DNA from: Takakia lepidozioides
Lineage: Eukaryota; Streptophyta; Takakiopsida; Takakiales; Takakiaceae
Length of the DNA: 64,000 bases
Direction of reading: 5' to 3'
NCBI GenBank assembly: GCA_030704615.1
Contig: CM060732.1
Location: 17,112,001-17,176,000, forward strand
Positions 11,781 to 22,625 of this stretch are shown piece after piece; within the stretch, counting starts at the first letter, position 1; each line of letters opens with the position of its first letter. A program made the position numbers and the translations under genes. The notes beneath the pieces are model-generated. The model ran no database searches and had not been told where the DNA came from. It saw nothing but the letters and a program-made list of their open reading frames with translations.

Positions 11781-12571
11781 CCCGGGGAAGTCACTTCCAA
11801 AAATTTCCAACCGACGTGCAAAAAATATAGGGTGCAATTTATTCAGAAAAGGTAAAAATTAAAAAACATTCAAAAGTAATAAAGGGTACATTATATTGTG
11901 ATCAGGGAATTTAAATTAATATAGGGTCTAAAATAATGATTCATTTAAAAATAAATAAAATTACTATAGGGTTGAGATAATACCTATAAAAAATTCCAAA
12001 AATATATACATGTTCTGAGGGGAAGGATATAGATATTTGTACGAAGCTTACTGATAAAATGGTGGCTAGGTAGGATTCAAAAAATGAGAAGGAAGGCAGG
12101 GAGCAAGTGGGGGATATCGCGATAGCCTATTGATCTCCTAAATAGACCAACCACACCAGTTATGGTGTTATTAAACTACTTCTCAAAATCTAGAGGACAA
12201 TTTAAATTCAAATATGATCATACCGATAACAAGTGAGTAGATGTAGACTCAATTATTAGTTCAATCACTATGACCTTCGATAGAGCGCAAAACGTTTATA
12301 CTTTGAATGCTGATGATGCGAATGCTTTAAATGAATTTATTTCAACCAAATAATAAATTCATTTGTTTAAAAAAATCTTTTATTGTATTATTAATATAGG
12401 GTGTCTAATATTTGTTTGAAAAAAAATTATAATTAAAATAACATGCCCATATTACAAAATTATGTAGTTATAGGGTACTAAAAAATACCCAAAGTAAGAG
12501 TAATACCCCCCTACAAAATACCCATTTATCTCACGTGCCCTATACAAGTGATAGGGAGTGACTTCCCCGGG
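11781..12571. mobile_element. Non-autonomous TIR element, hAT-like (791 bp)
   Basis: The two ends are inverted copies of CCCGGGGAAGTCACT. The flanks are TCACTGTT (11773-11780) and TCATTGTT (12572-12579), an 8-bp target duplication with one mismatch, which suggests the hAT superfamily. The interior is AT-rich, has no ORF, and carries about seven copies of an ATAGGGT-like subterminal motif on the plus strand. A second, truncated copy begins at 16935. The class is inferred from TSD length and structure; a Mutator-like origin is the alternative. Confidence 0.65.
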
Positions 12572-12740
12572 TCATTGTTTTATACGCTCATTCCTCCTTA
12601 GTTCATCCTACTTCCGTCCGCCCATCATCCATTTGATAAACCCCTAGGGTTTTATTGGCACTTGTTCCCCCCTTACAGCTGTAAAGTATTCCATTTTTTC
12701 CAGAGTGAAAGTCCCTTCTCACCAAGTCAGCACACTTACT

Positions 12741-13740
12741 TCACTGATACACTAGCTTGAGGTCCCTCCATGATCGTGTCCATCGTTTCTTAGCTGCATC
12801 CTCGATCATGCATATTCGATTAGACTCCTCCATGTTTTCAGTGTGTGATTTGTCTTTGTAGCCCTGGAATGTGTATCGCCCCTCCCACGCAGGCTCGATA
12901 CCTTTGCGTTTTCCTGGTTTGAGCATCATGACGAGTTGTCCCTGCTCCAGCGATTCCAAGTTAGAGTTGCTGGTCCTCCGCGCGGCATAGCTTTCCTGCT
13001 GTTCTTTCTGCGCCTTGAGAACATTTTCATGCAATGAGACGTTGATTTGAGCTAAAAGCTCAACTTTCTCCTTCATCATGGTGTGGAAGGCATCCTTGCT
13101 GTCTCGCAGGTCGACCAGTTCTGTGACTCTCCCCCATCGATTGTCTACATCCATGCGCAGCTCCCTGCCCGTGAGCACTTTGTATGGGACGAAGCGCGTT
13201 GATGTTTGCACTCCTACCCTGTACCCGAACAGCGTTTTGTAAAGGTCACGATCCCACTCATTGTTCCCTTGTATGCTTAGAACTCAAATGCTTTGCTTGA
13301 GTGATTTGATGATGCGCTCCACCATGCCATTACTTTGTGGCTAGTAGGGCGCCGATCGATCGTGTTGTATGCCAAACCTTGCACACACCGAGCCTCAAAT
13401 TCTTTGCCCCACTCAGCGCCCTGGTCCGTGAGCACTATCTTTGGTGCTCCATAGCGGTATATAACTTGTTCCTCTAGAAATTGTGCTACCAATTTTGCTG
13501 TATGGTCACTGACCGGTGGTGCCTCCACCCTCTTTGAATAATTATCTCCTGAGTGCGATTGTGCCCGAAGAAGCGTTTGCACACTTCAACTTGCGTTCTA
13601 TGTACCCCAAAGTGACCCAAGGTTTGGTGGATCCCTTCTATGATACCCAATCGTTCCTTCTTCTTAGGTACATGCTTGCTTTTGTATAAAATCTTTCTTT
13701 CCCAATATACATAGCCTCTGGCTCTTCTCAGCACCCATTT
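12741..13740 (-). pseudogene. Ty3/Gypsy integrase (element 2)
   Basis: Three minus-strand frames in order. 13734-13486 holds an HHCC zinc finger (IEGIHQTLGHFGVHRTQ) and the block before it. 13582-13277 holds the integrase core (TAKLVAQFLEEQVIYRYGAP, then KIVLTDQGAEWGKEFE, with the second catalytic Asp in LTDQG). 13211-12741 holds the C-terminal region (SLEQGQLVMMLKPGKRK; PAWEGRYTFQGY). No intact D-D-E triad is seen in one frame, because the Glu region is scrambled near 13320. No chromodomain is visible after the C-terminal region. Two frameshifts make it a pseudogene. Confidence 0.8.
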
Positions 13741-13748
13741 TCTCTCAT

Positions 13749-16548
13749 TTAGGTCCAGATATTCGTTGACAGAGTGGCCGTTTCTTGCGAGCTATCCTCC
13801 TTTATCTGTTGGTCTGCCCAATCTTCAGTGAATGCATCAAGACTCTGGGTCTTAGCTTCTTCCTGGCTTTTGTCATACCCTTCCATGAATATCTCTAATT
13901 GGCATTTAAACCCTGCTGAGCTGCAGATGTTGTCCATGCCAATGCACTCTTTTTCACCAAATCCATGCTTGTGCCCTAAATCATTGATATCTTTGGCTGG
14001 GTTTCTACAGAATAGGTACCCCATCCCCGATTTTGGCCTTTTTCGCACTTCCCCTGGTCAACTTGTTGATGTTGGGTGTTGTTGCAGTTTTCTTGGAGTG
14101 TGACCACTTATGGTATATCTCCTCCAGCTCAATCAGTGCCTCTAGCTCAGTATCAGTGAACTGACATGATACTTGTGCTGTTGGCTGCATCATATAATCC
14201 GTGCTTGGCAGTGGGTGAGCCTCTTTTCCTCCCACATACTCATTGATCAGTGCAAAAGATACTCCATTCATCCTCCCATGAGGCCGTGCCTCTTGTTTTG
14301 CTTGTGTGATTGTTTCAGCATTGCTGTGAGCTTGCCAAGACCCATGTTGGGCTGGTGTGTGATGACTGTCCTCATGTCATCGCAGATCTTGCATAGTGTT
14401 CCTCGTTTGGGCCTTCTGCTGCCTTGCTTGATGAACTCAGGTTTGTCATAGTCAACCTGGATCCACTCTGCTTCCATGTTGCTGCTTTCATCAACTTGTT
14501 CCTCTCCTAGCTGCACTCCAACAGGGCCTTGATCTTCTTTTCTGCCCTCCTCAGAGCCTTGACAAAAGCTTGCAACTGGTGAATCCTTCCCTAATTCTTC
14601 CTTTTCCTTGACAGACAGCCCATCTTCATTGACTTTGTTGTTTGCAAAGTTGTACCTGACATTTGTCATTTGTGTGACTTCATGGGTGTGCTCCGTTGGC
14701 ATTGTTTTCCCTGGCCTCACAAAGCCATTGTGTTCACTCTGGGATTGGGTCATAGCACTTGGCATGACCTCTGTTTTTTGATGCCTCAAAGATACCCCCA
14801 AGCTCTTGTGGCTATCCCAGCCTTATGGGTTCTCTTTCCAATCACTCATTGCACCACTCAAATGAGTCTCTTCACTTCCTTCTTCCTTGATTCTCACTTG
14901 CTACATTTTCAGTTTTAACTCCTGTGGGTCACCCCAGTCCTTCTGCTTGGCATTATCCGCCTTCATTGATGACCTGGTGTGCCCTTCATGCAGAATATTG
15001 AGCTTGTAGGGTGACTCTTCACCAAAGCTGAGTTTACCCAGTTTGCTTTATCTCTTTTGTTTTCGCACGCCGGGTGTGTCAAACTCTTGCAATTCTTCTT
15101 GATCAGACACTGCCTTGTGTTCTTGCAGGGTTGTCAACTCCATTGTATACTGATCCCAAGGTTCTTCTTCAAATGAGCACTCATCAAGGGACCCCTCCTC
15201 AGTTGTGTCTAGCTCTATGGTGAGGGACTGACTCCCTTTTTTTTTTATGTGAGTCAGTCAGAGCACGTTGGAACCAGTCATCATGCATGTTCTACCCTTC
15301 TTTTATGCTTGTTTCATGACATAGGATATGTTGTGTTCCTGCCAATTCTTCACCATAGCAGTCACCCTCGCATATGTTGTCTTGCACACTAGGGCTTTCT
15401 TCTTCATCTGTTGTGACTGTGTCAATGCAGTTGACGATCACCGCTTCACTGCACACTACTTTAGTGGTGATCTCAGTGACGTATGTTGAACACCATTGGG
15501 AAATGTAGCTCCCCTTGCTGATCATGTGTGTGTGGCCTATCCCCCTGCAGCACACTTAACTGGTCCTCCAACAGCCCGCAAAAGATAAGCCCCTTCTTGC
15601 TTCTCCTTTTTGTCCTGCTGTACATCTTTCCCTTGTTAGTGACATCTGTGATCCCCTCATGAAATGTGATGTTGTCAGGCTGGTCCCAGCCTGGCATATT
15701 CCATGCCTCTCTACTAACTTCGTTCCCTTGGTTTGCCTTGTGATGTGCAGTGACTTCCTTCACACCATCATTACTTGGGCTCACTGCTGCCCCTGTCTGT
15801 GTGCACTTCTCCCCTTGCTCAAGTTCCAGCACTTCCAAGTTGAGCTCCCTTGGCAACCCTTGCTGTGCACTAGTTACGTGCCTCACATGTGCTTCTCCTT
15901 GTGACTGAGTGTGTAACTCATGACTTGTGACTGGAAAATACACCCTCCAGAGCACGCCTCCCTTGTGATGTAGTCTCTTGACAGTCTCTCCCCAACACTT
16001 GATCAACTCATATGTGGCTCTTACTGTTCTCTCCATGCTTCTATGAGACCTCTCATTAGCAGTATGGTCTGTATGGTTTGCACAAATTTTTCTTTCATCC
16101 ATAAGACCAGTACTATGTGTAAATTAGAGCGCTCACTGTGCTGTGAAGTGCCCATACACTCCATGGTTGTTTTTCTCTCACTGTGATAGGGCTTTGATCC
16201 TGTACTACATTATCCGTGCTCTTTTTTTTGCTCTCAACAGTGATAGGGTTTTGGCCCTGCCTTTCATGGTGTGTTCTCTCTTTTTTGCCCTCAACAGTAG
16301 CTACATGCCCTGTATCCATTGCGGCCTCACTTTCTCTCTTGTCAACCTCTATCTGGTTGACTCCTGGAAAAAGTTGGAATCTGACTTTCTGCTTGGATGT
16401 TCTTTCACTCAGATTCGGTGATTTGTTAGTGAGCTGGGTTTTGCTGTCACTGCAGCAGCAGTGACACTTGACTCCCTCTATGCCCTCTGAATGGATCCCT
16501 TTGTTTTGCAAAAAGCCAAATGTATACTCTTTTGTGATGTTTGTACCC
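13749..16548 (-). pseudogene. Extended linker between RNase H and integrase (element 2)
   Basis: About 2.8 kb of minus-strand open frames, the largest at 16102-15473 (209 aa), 14801-14268 (177 aa) and 16568-16113 (151 aa). The peptides are hydrophilic and low in pattern, rich in Glu, Lys, Gln, Thr and His, with stretches such as KVRGTNITKEYTFGFLQNKG. I recognise no catalytic domain. The segment sits where the tether between RNase H and integrase is normally tens of residues long. It may be a genuine lineage-specific extension or inserted foreign ORFs. A CxxC motif (CKICDDMRTV) occurs near 14380. Confidence 0.45.
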
Positions 16549-16549
16549 C

Positions 16550-16855
16550 TCACTTTCCCTGTGACCACTTGAGAGGGTCTAGGTTAGTATCCACCCAAAA
16601 CTTTCTGCTTAACAATTCTTTCATGTAGTTCCACAATGCCCAAACAAGTATTCCATAGTGGATTTCTTCAATTGATTGACCCTCTTTCTTTTGCAGAAGT
16701 TTCTCTATGCCTGAAACTACCTCTGTACCATCCTTCCCAGACTTGGTGAGGGTTGCAGACACTGTCAAATCCTCTAGCCCCAATATCAAAACCCATACCT
16801 CTTTGACTTGACTGTCGGGATTGATATTGAGAACCTGTTTCTTTCCCTTTGTCAT
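16550..16855 (-). pseudogene. Ty3/Gypsy RNase H fragment (element 2)
   Basis: A 101-codon frame with KEVWVLILGLEDLTVSATLT, then SIEEIHYGILVWALWNYMKE, then LLSRKFWVDTNLDPLKW. This follows the Gypsy RNase H pattern (S-x-x-E-x-x-x-x-x-x-VWAL, a gap, L-x-G-R-K-F-x-V-x-T-D, PLKW). The final Asp position reads TN rather than TD, so the active site is altered. It lies directly upstream of the long linker and integrase in the minus direction. RT is missing: 16856-16930 holds no RT and then another element begins. Confidence 0.7.
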
Positions 16856-16934
16856 ATTGACTTCATATTCTTATTTTCCATTAGATCCTCCCACTGGGTA
16901 GCGACTTAAAACGACTACATTTCCATGCTTAGCT

Positions 16935-17130
16935 CCTGGCAAGGGGAAGTCACTTCCATTTTTTTCCAAACTGCGTGCAAAAAAATATAGGATAACATAT
17001 ATTATTCGAAGATAAAATGTACAATATTTTTAGAGATAAAATAGGGTGTCCTAATTTGTGGATATCGGATTTAAATAAAAATAGGGTTATGAATATATGC
17101 TCCAATTATAGATTTTTTAGAATTAATATG
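16935..17130. mobile_element. Truncated second copy of the 11.8-kb hAT-like element
   Basis: Begins GGGGAAGTCACTTCC followed by the same T/C-rich run, GTGCAAAAAAATATAGG and AT-rich DNA with AAATAGGGT motifs, matching the left end of 11781-12571 in the same orientation. No right terminus is found; similarity fades by about 17130. Confidence 0.6.
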
Positions 17131-18959
17131 GGGGTGTCACAATGGCGAGGGACATGTGTTATTCATTCTATGATATATTTGTATTGAGACTTCATAAATG
17201 ACTAGTTGGACCTAGATGACGGGACTTGGACTCGGCTTGGATGAGAGGACTTGGTTTAGGGAGGATGCGTTTTGGTGTAGGGTTGCTTTATCTTCTTTTC
17301 ACTTTGTCTTCTTCTCCGACTCCAGTGTTCTGTTATGCTAGTTGTTGACTTCATTGTGTTGCTGGAAGCTCCGATTTATTCATTTGCTATAAGGTACCTC
17401 GCTCTCTCACCTAAGGAACATTTTTTCACTACACTGAATGCAAAGGGCGACCACACGTGCTCCACGAGCAAGGGGCCGACGTATGAATGTTTCTTCACAA
17501 AATTTGCCCATGGAATTGCAGCCTCTAAGTTCATTCCGCCATTGGATTCGGACTGAAGTTGAGGACACCATTGCGAAAGGTGAGGTGGTTTCAGATTTGG
17601 AGCAAGACATTGCAAGGGCCCCTCTCAATTTGCGACCTCATACACGACAGTTTGGGTTCATGGTAGTCATTTCCGCATTTGTGCTCTTGACATGAAGTGC
17701 AAAACAACGTTTGATTTTGGTGTGTGTGCCGCATATTTGCAAGACTCCATGTGGGGCAAGGGAGATACACGACCTACCATGAGCACACTCAGCTACATTG
17801 GAGAGCTTGAGAGTATACTCCAACTTCAATATACAAGGCATCAGCCTCAGTCTTCAATGGAAGGTGGTTCCAGTCACATCTCGTGGGGCCCTCCGCAACA
17901 CTAGTGGATGACGTGTGTGGTTTCATGCACGTCAATACAGGCAGGCTCGAGCATACTCATCCGATGAGCCTTTTGCATGGCCTTCAGACATGGAGCAAGT
18001 TTCTTCTCCGAATCAAGAAATTGGAAGGTGGTTGTGCATGCTCAGCCAAGAGAAAGACGTATCTATCATGGTCGGGGATCTACATGGGGCGAGGCAAATG
18101 CGGATCAGGAGGAAGACAAGCTCTTCCTGCATGACCAGGTTGTGGTGATCTCATTAATCTTTGTATTTTCGAAGGTGAGTTATTTGAATTGAAACTGATC
18201 AGGGTGAGTTTTATCTGCCATTCAAATGTCAACATTCAACGATATGGTTGGCCACCACGTCGAGGTGGAAATGGAATTGAAGTTGGAAAATGGTGGATGG
18301 CTGTGAAATTGATGAGTTAATTCAAATCAGCCAATTGCTCTTGAATCGCTGGTCGAAGGTGGTGGCTCTGAACGGTTGGGGGATTTTGCTGGCACTAGCA
18401 GGGAACAGTATTTTTAACCTGAATGGAACATGTACGGATACACCAGAAATATTTGCATTTAATGAAATACATTCGGAGCTTTGTTTTGATCCAATTTAAA
18501 TTATTCAAAGCCTGTTTTTGCCATAACTTGGTCATACAAAGGCTGTTTGATCTCAAATTTCCGTGAGGACCTGCAGATTGTGGAAATCTACATACTCAGA
18601 CCTGGTTTTAGTTTTTTGGACTCTGATGTAGTTGGCATTGATGGCCTCGATATTGTTTTGGACAGTCAGAACTCTTTGGAGTAAGCAGTTCTGCAGCTGT
18701 AGGTGAAATACCAAAGTGGGTGGAAGCTAGGCTTAGAACATAGCTAAAGACAGCCCTGGGGACCAAGGTGTTCAGCCACAAGGCCGTGGTGTACTGGAGC
18801 AAAGGAGCAAGAGCTGGATAAGTTTTTTTAATCAGACGTGGTTGCAGCCGGATATGCTTTGCACGAGGCAACCACGAGCGGGGGTTTATTAGCAACAAAC
18901 AGTTTGTTCTGCTTGAAGGAGATGCAGTCATTCGCAACGATGACACCCGCAACCGTCTC
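17131..18959. other. No recognisable gene
   Basis: Several plus-strand ORFs of 60-85 aa and a 117-aa minus-strand ORF (18608-18961). Phrases such as SFRHWIRTEVEDTIAKGEVV and EQVSSPNQEIGRWL look protein-like, but I cannot assign them. It is probably a decayed retroelement leader or internal region. Confidence 0.4.
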
Positions 18960-19100
18960 AAAGCTTTCGAGTTGAGAGACCGTCAGACCCTACCTTTATT
19001 TTTTTTAGTATTCAGTGACCGGGAGATAGAGGAGTATTGCTTTGTCTCTACCTGGCAGAGAGATGAGGAGGGTTGGTTAGAGCGAGCTACTGTAGAGTAT

Positions 19101-19222
19101 GCTGTCGGTGGTGAGGCTGAGGTGATGACCAGCAAGACCACCAGTGTTTCTTCTATGGTGAGGTTGGGTTGATAACCAGCCAACCATAGCAGTTCTTGCG
19201 GTGGATGCAGATGCAGGTGCCC
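19101..19222 (+). repeat. LTR/leader repeat shared with 63477-63598
   Basis: About 120 bp (GGTGGTGAGGCTGAGGTGAT ... GCGGTGGATGCAGATGCAGG) is clearly homologous by eye to 63477-63598. In both places it lies 120-240 bp upstream of the gag start of the same Gypsy family. It is therefore conserved leader or LTR-end sequence. Each copy contains an internal imperfect duplication of a ~60-bp unit. Confidence 0.75.
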
Positions 19223-19337
19223 TTAGCCATTGGGACATTAAGCCGCAACAGGTGCCTACCCATGTCACTGTTAGAGCTAGCTATAGAGTCTTATAGTGTC
19301 ATGTGGACAGGTTTGAATAACAACGGGCATCACGGAG

Positions 19338-20193
19338 TTGCCAGAGGGTTCAGAAGGACAGACCAACACTAGCACCAGTACTGTCAGTGGGTTCACGAGG
19401 CGAGGGGTTTGGTTCAGACCACCTTCACCCCCATCTTCATCTAGTGCAGAGTCTGACACAGACTCGGAGGCTTCATCAATAGGTGTGCAGTTTCCTTCAC
19501 CATTGTTGTGGGGGGTTATTTCAGCACATTGAGCGGCCGCCTATGGACGATTACCACGAGTTCAGGCGAGGACATAAGGCAGAGATTGAGGAGTGGAGGA
19601 TGTATTGGTCACCTGACTACGTCACCATTACTCAAGGCACGACGCGACCAACAACTGCATCAGCACCAACATCTCCAACTGTAAGCACTAGTAGTGGAAC
19701 AAGTGGTGCCGGTACTTCTGCAAGTGGTACTAGTTCTAAAGGTGCTACCACTCCTCCTGCTGCGACTATAACACTCGTGCCTGCCTTCAATCCTGTTGTG
19801 GAGTTCTTTGAGGAATTGAAGAGGAACTACCAAGGAGTACGGACAGAAAAGCTGCGGAGTTTGTGAGACTTCCAGCGCAAGTCCAGTGAGAGCTTGCGAG
19901 AGGCCTACACTCATATGAGGCGCTTGATAAGTGTAACCCAAGGGGTTACTGAAGCTCAGGCAGTCCAATTCTGGTATGGAATTTTGGACAAGGAGCTCGG
20001 GAAAAGGGTGCGGGATGCAACCCTGTTACAAGCGGCCCAACCCACATTAGCAGATGTGTTTCTGCTGGTTGAGCGGATTGAGCTCAACATGGTCGATGAG
20101 CGAGTTGTTACCATTGGATTTGGCAAAGACATGCCTGCACGAGGCGCAGCTGCCAGCCAACAGGCACAAGGGACTGCCCAACAACGTGGTTAG
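19338..20193 (+). pseudogene. Gag of DNMT-bearing Gypsy (element 3)
   Basis: The N-terminus (STSTVSGFTRRGVWFRPPSP) matches the intact gag start at 63718. The frame changes near 19500. From 19546 the second frame gives the linker and a Ser/Thr/Ala-rich tract (SGTSGAGTSASGTSSKG), then a capsid-like segment: PVVEFFEELKRNYQGVRTEK, a TGA at 19864, SLREAYTHMRRLISVTQGV, EAQAVQFWYGILDKELGKRV. The last part follows the retrotransposon gag pattern (E-s-L-r-e-a-Y-x-x-m-r-r-L). The frame runs to a stop at 20191. Protease sequence that should follow is absent; methyltransferase sequence begins directly. Confidence 0.8.
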
Positions 20194-20202
20194 GGGGGCA
20201 AG

Positions 20203-21170
20203 GTTGCCCAATTGCTGGGGGCGCATGATTTGGAGGGGGTTGGCCCTATTCATTTGGTAGTGGCAGGTTGGTCTTGCCAAGGGCATTCATCAGCCGGACA
20301 TGACAATGGGTTATAAGACTCGAGGTCACGCCTGTTTTGAGAGATGTTGAGGGTCTTGTGCTATTTACAGCTTCAGCAGGCAGACTCTCCGGTATATATC
20401 TTGGAGAATGTGCCATTGATGGGTGATTCTCGGGCCAAGGTAATGGCCAGTGTGCATCAAGTGCGGTCGTGGCTTGGGTCAGCAGTGTTGTTAGATGCAG
20501 CTGCAGTAGGGTCACGGGCACATCGTGGCTATAGTGGACCAACTTGATGCCACCCGCACTGCTCAAGCGTGCATTTGATGGGGTGCAGCGGCCAGCGCAC
20601 CTGATAGTGGATAGTATCTTGGACTCAGGGATGCAATCTCAGTGTGTGAGACACGATGACCGCTCACCTTTGGTAGTGGTCAACAGGATGGGTCAACCAC
20701 GAGCATCACTACCTACACTGCTCAGCTTCCCAGGATCTCATGTTTTCCGGGATAGTGGCCGTGACTTCCTGTGGGATGCTCACTTGCAGCAGTTAGTGGA
20801 GCCCAATGCTGACGAGCACGAGCGAGCGATGGGTTTTACCACTGGTACCATGGCGGTGTCGTCTCTTTCTGAGGCATCACGTCGTCAGGTGTTGGGGCAA
20901 GCAATGGATCTCAATTGCTTGACTTGGATTATCAGCTTGGCTATGGCTGAGCAGCGCAGAGTGCGGAGTACACTTCCCTCGACGGTCTCTCTGCCTATCG
21001 AGACGGTACAGGCAGTGAGTGGGGGCGAGCAGGTGAGGACCACGAGGTGCAGACATCCATGGCACACGTGGGAGGTGCTCGAAGTTCAGAGGGAGTTGGC
21101 AGCCAAGGCGGCGGTGATGGATGAGGTCGGGGATTTTCTCGGGTTGAGGAGGTCATCAATGATGAGATAA
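20203..21170 (+). pseudogene. Retrotransposon-borne C5-cytosine DNA methyltransferase domain, N-truncated
   Basis: The sequence reads GPIHLVVAGWSCQGHSSAG at about 20242-20298 (motif IV, catalytic Cys kept but Pro-Cys-Gln changed to Ser-Cys-Gln). It continues SPVYILENVPLMGDS near 20385 (motif VI, ENV intact), then a motif-VIII-like GSRAHR stretch. A frameshift near 20540 leads to LMPPALLKRAFDGVQRPAHL and the C-terminal HERAMGFTTGTMAVSSLSEA, with SLAMAEQRRV near 20950. Enzymes of this family transfer methyl groups to cytosine C5. Motif I is missing here, but a homologous motif I occurs at 47.9 kb. Two stops (TAA 20313, TGA 20337) and the frameshift make it inactive. It lies between gag and RT in the same orientation, so it is part of the retroelement. 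Confidence 0.8.
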
Positions 21171-21289
21171 TGGGGCAGGATGAAGCATTGTCACTGACAG
21201 AGCAGGCAGTGGTCACTGCTCAAGAGGTTGTAGCATAGCAACCACAGGATGCATCTTCTACCTCTAAGCCTGCTGGACTCAAGGTTGCA

Positions 21290-21752
21290 GTTATGAAGGA
21301 CAACTAAAAGCCTGATGTTGGACCCATAGTCAGCGGAGGAGAGAGACGACGTATACGGCGGTTCTTGAGGGCTTACAGGAACTGCTTTGCCTTCAGTTTG
21401 AAGGATTTGGGAGCACTGAAGGGTCAAGAGATTCGCATTAAATTGGCCACTGACACGTCAGTCTTTCGGAGACCCTATAGATACAGTGACATGGAGAGGT
21501 CCTTGATTCAGATGAGGACTCAGGACCTATGGGAGGCTGGTTTGGTGGAGCTATCTGGTGGAGAGTATGCTTCAGCCACAGTGATGCCAGCCAAGAATGA
21601 TGTCTATGGCAATTGGACGGAGAGACGTATGTGCGGTGATTACCGGCCTGTAAGTCGTCAGACCAAGTCCGATAGGTATGCCATGCCAATACCAGAGGAG
21701 ATCTTTAATGCCATTGGGCATGCCAAGGTCTTTAACACTTTGGATTTACGAA
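21290..21752 (+). pseudogene. Gypsy reverse transcriptase, N-terminal half (element 3)
   Basis: Reads GERRRIRRFLRAYRNCFAFS, LKGQEIRIKLATDTSVFRRP, YRYSDMERSLIQ, EYASATVMPAKNDVYGNW, RRMCGDYRPVSRQTKSDRYA and ends at FNTLDLR. This is the Ty3/Gypsy RT up to the first catalytic Asp (D in LDLR). The reading is uninterrupted from about 21308. At 21753 homology stops abruptly and the following bases are the reverse complement of a later RT segment. The block directly follows the methyltransferase domain, giving the order gag-DNMT-RT. Confidence 0.88.
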
Positions 21753-22122
21753 ATCCTCCAGGATATATCATGTGACCCAGATACTCAATCTGGTTGTGGA
21801 AAAACTTGCACTTCCCCGGATGTAACTTCAATCCGTGCGACCTCAAGCGCTCAAATACCACCTGAAGGTGTCTCTCATGTTCCTCCACCGTAGCACTAAA
21901 GATGATGATGTGATAATCTATGTAGCACCGAGCAAACTTCACCCCTGCTAGAATCCTGTCCATGACTCTCTGAAACTCTGTACAAGCGTTCTTAAGCCCA
22001 AATGGTAAGAACCGCCACTGGTATAGGCAATCCTTCCCGTGCTCATTGATCCCCCGGTATGCCGTCTTCTGCTTATCCGCCTCCTTGATCGGCAACTGAT
22101 GATATCCAGACTGAGCTGCCAC
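21753..22122 (-). pseudogene. Gypsy RT palm segment in inverted orientation
   Basis: On the minus strand this reads SGYHQLPIKEADKQKTAYRG, DCLYQWRFLPFGLKNACTEF, ARCYIDYHIIIFSATVEEHE, LRSHGLKLHPGKCKFFHNQI and EYLGHMIYPGGF. This is exactly the continuation expected after the LDLR that ends the plus-strand half, but flipped. The YxDD box reads YIDYH, so the second catalytic Asp is lost. It is either an inversion inside element 3 or a separate copy inserted in reverse. The junction falls almost exactly at the point where the two halves would join. Confidence 0.85.
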
Positions 22123-22560
22123 ATCGGTAGCAACTTGTCAAAGTCACTCCAAACCACCATAGATCCACCCAACGAGCTAACTTACAGAATTCAATATGCA
22201 AATTCAGGTCGAGTCTGATGAGAGGGCAAACAGGCTGAAATAAATCGAAGAAGAAGGTGCCCTCACCACATTGTCATCGACCTTGTGTCATGACCCATGG
22301 AGGATTTGACTGACCAAGAACCCAAGAGGACCTATTGTGTGTGCTGCTTGTGTTTGTAGTCAGGTAATGTCGGATTGGTAGGTGAGAACCACCACGGTGC
22401 AGCTGAGCGGGCAGAGATTGAAACACGGGGCCTGCTCCAACCACCACAGATCCACCCAACGAGCTAACTACAGAATTCAATATGAAAATTCAGGGCCGAG
22501 TCCGATGAGAGGGAAAAACAGGCTGAAATAGGTCGAAGAAGAGGGTGCCCTCGCCACATT
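22123..22560. repeat. Direct repeat of an OSB-module flank (two copies)
   Basis: 22145-22268 and 22436-22562 share about 125 bp (CAGATCCACCCAACGAGCTA ... GGTGCCCTCGCCACATTG). The same sequence occurs inverted at 23225-23355 and, more diverged, at 23505-23600, 24165-24260 and 7380-7470. It is the intronic or 3' flank of the OSB-like modules. Confidence 0.75.
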
Positions 22561-22625
22561 GACCTCGACCTTGTGTCATGACCCATGGAGGATTTAACTG
22601 ACCATGAACCCAAGAGGGATAAAAT

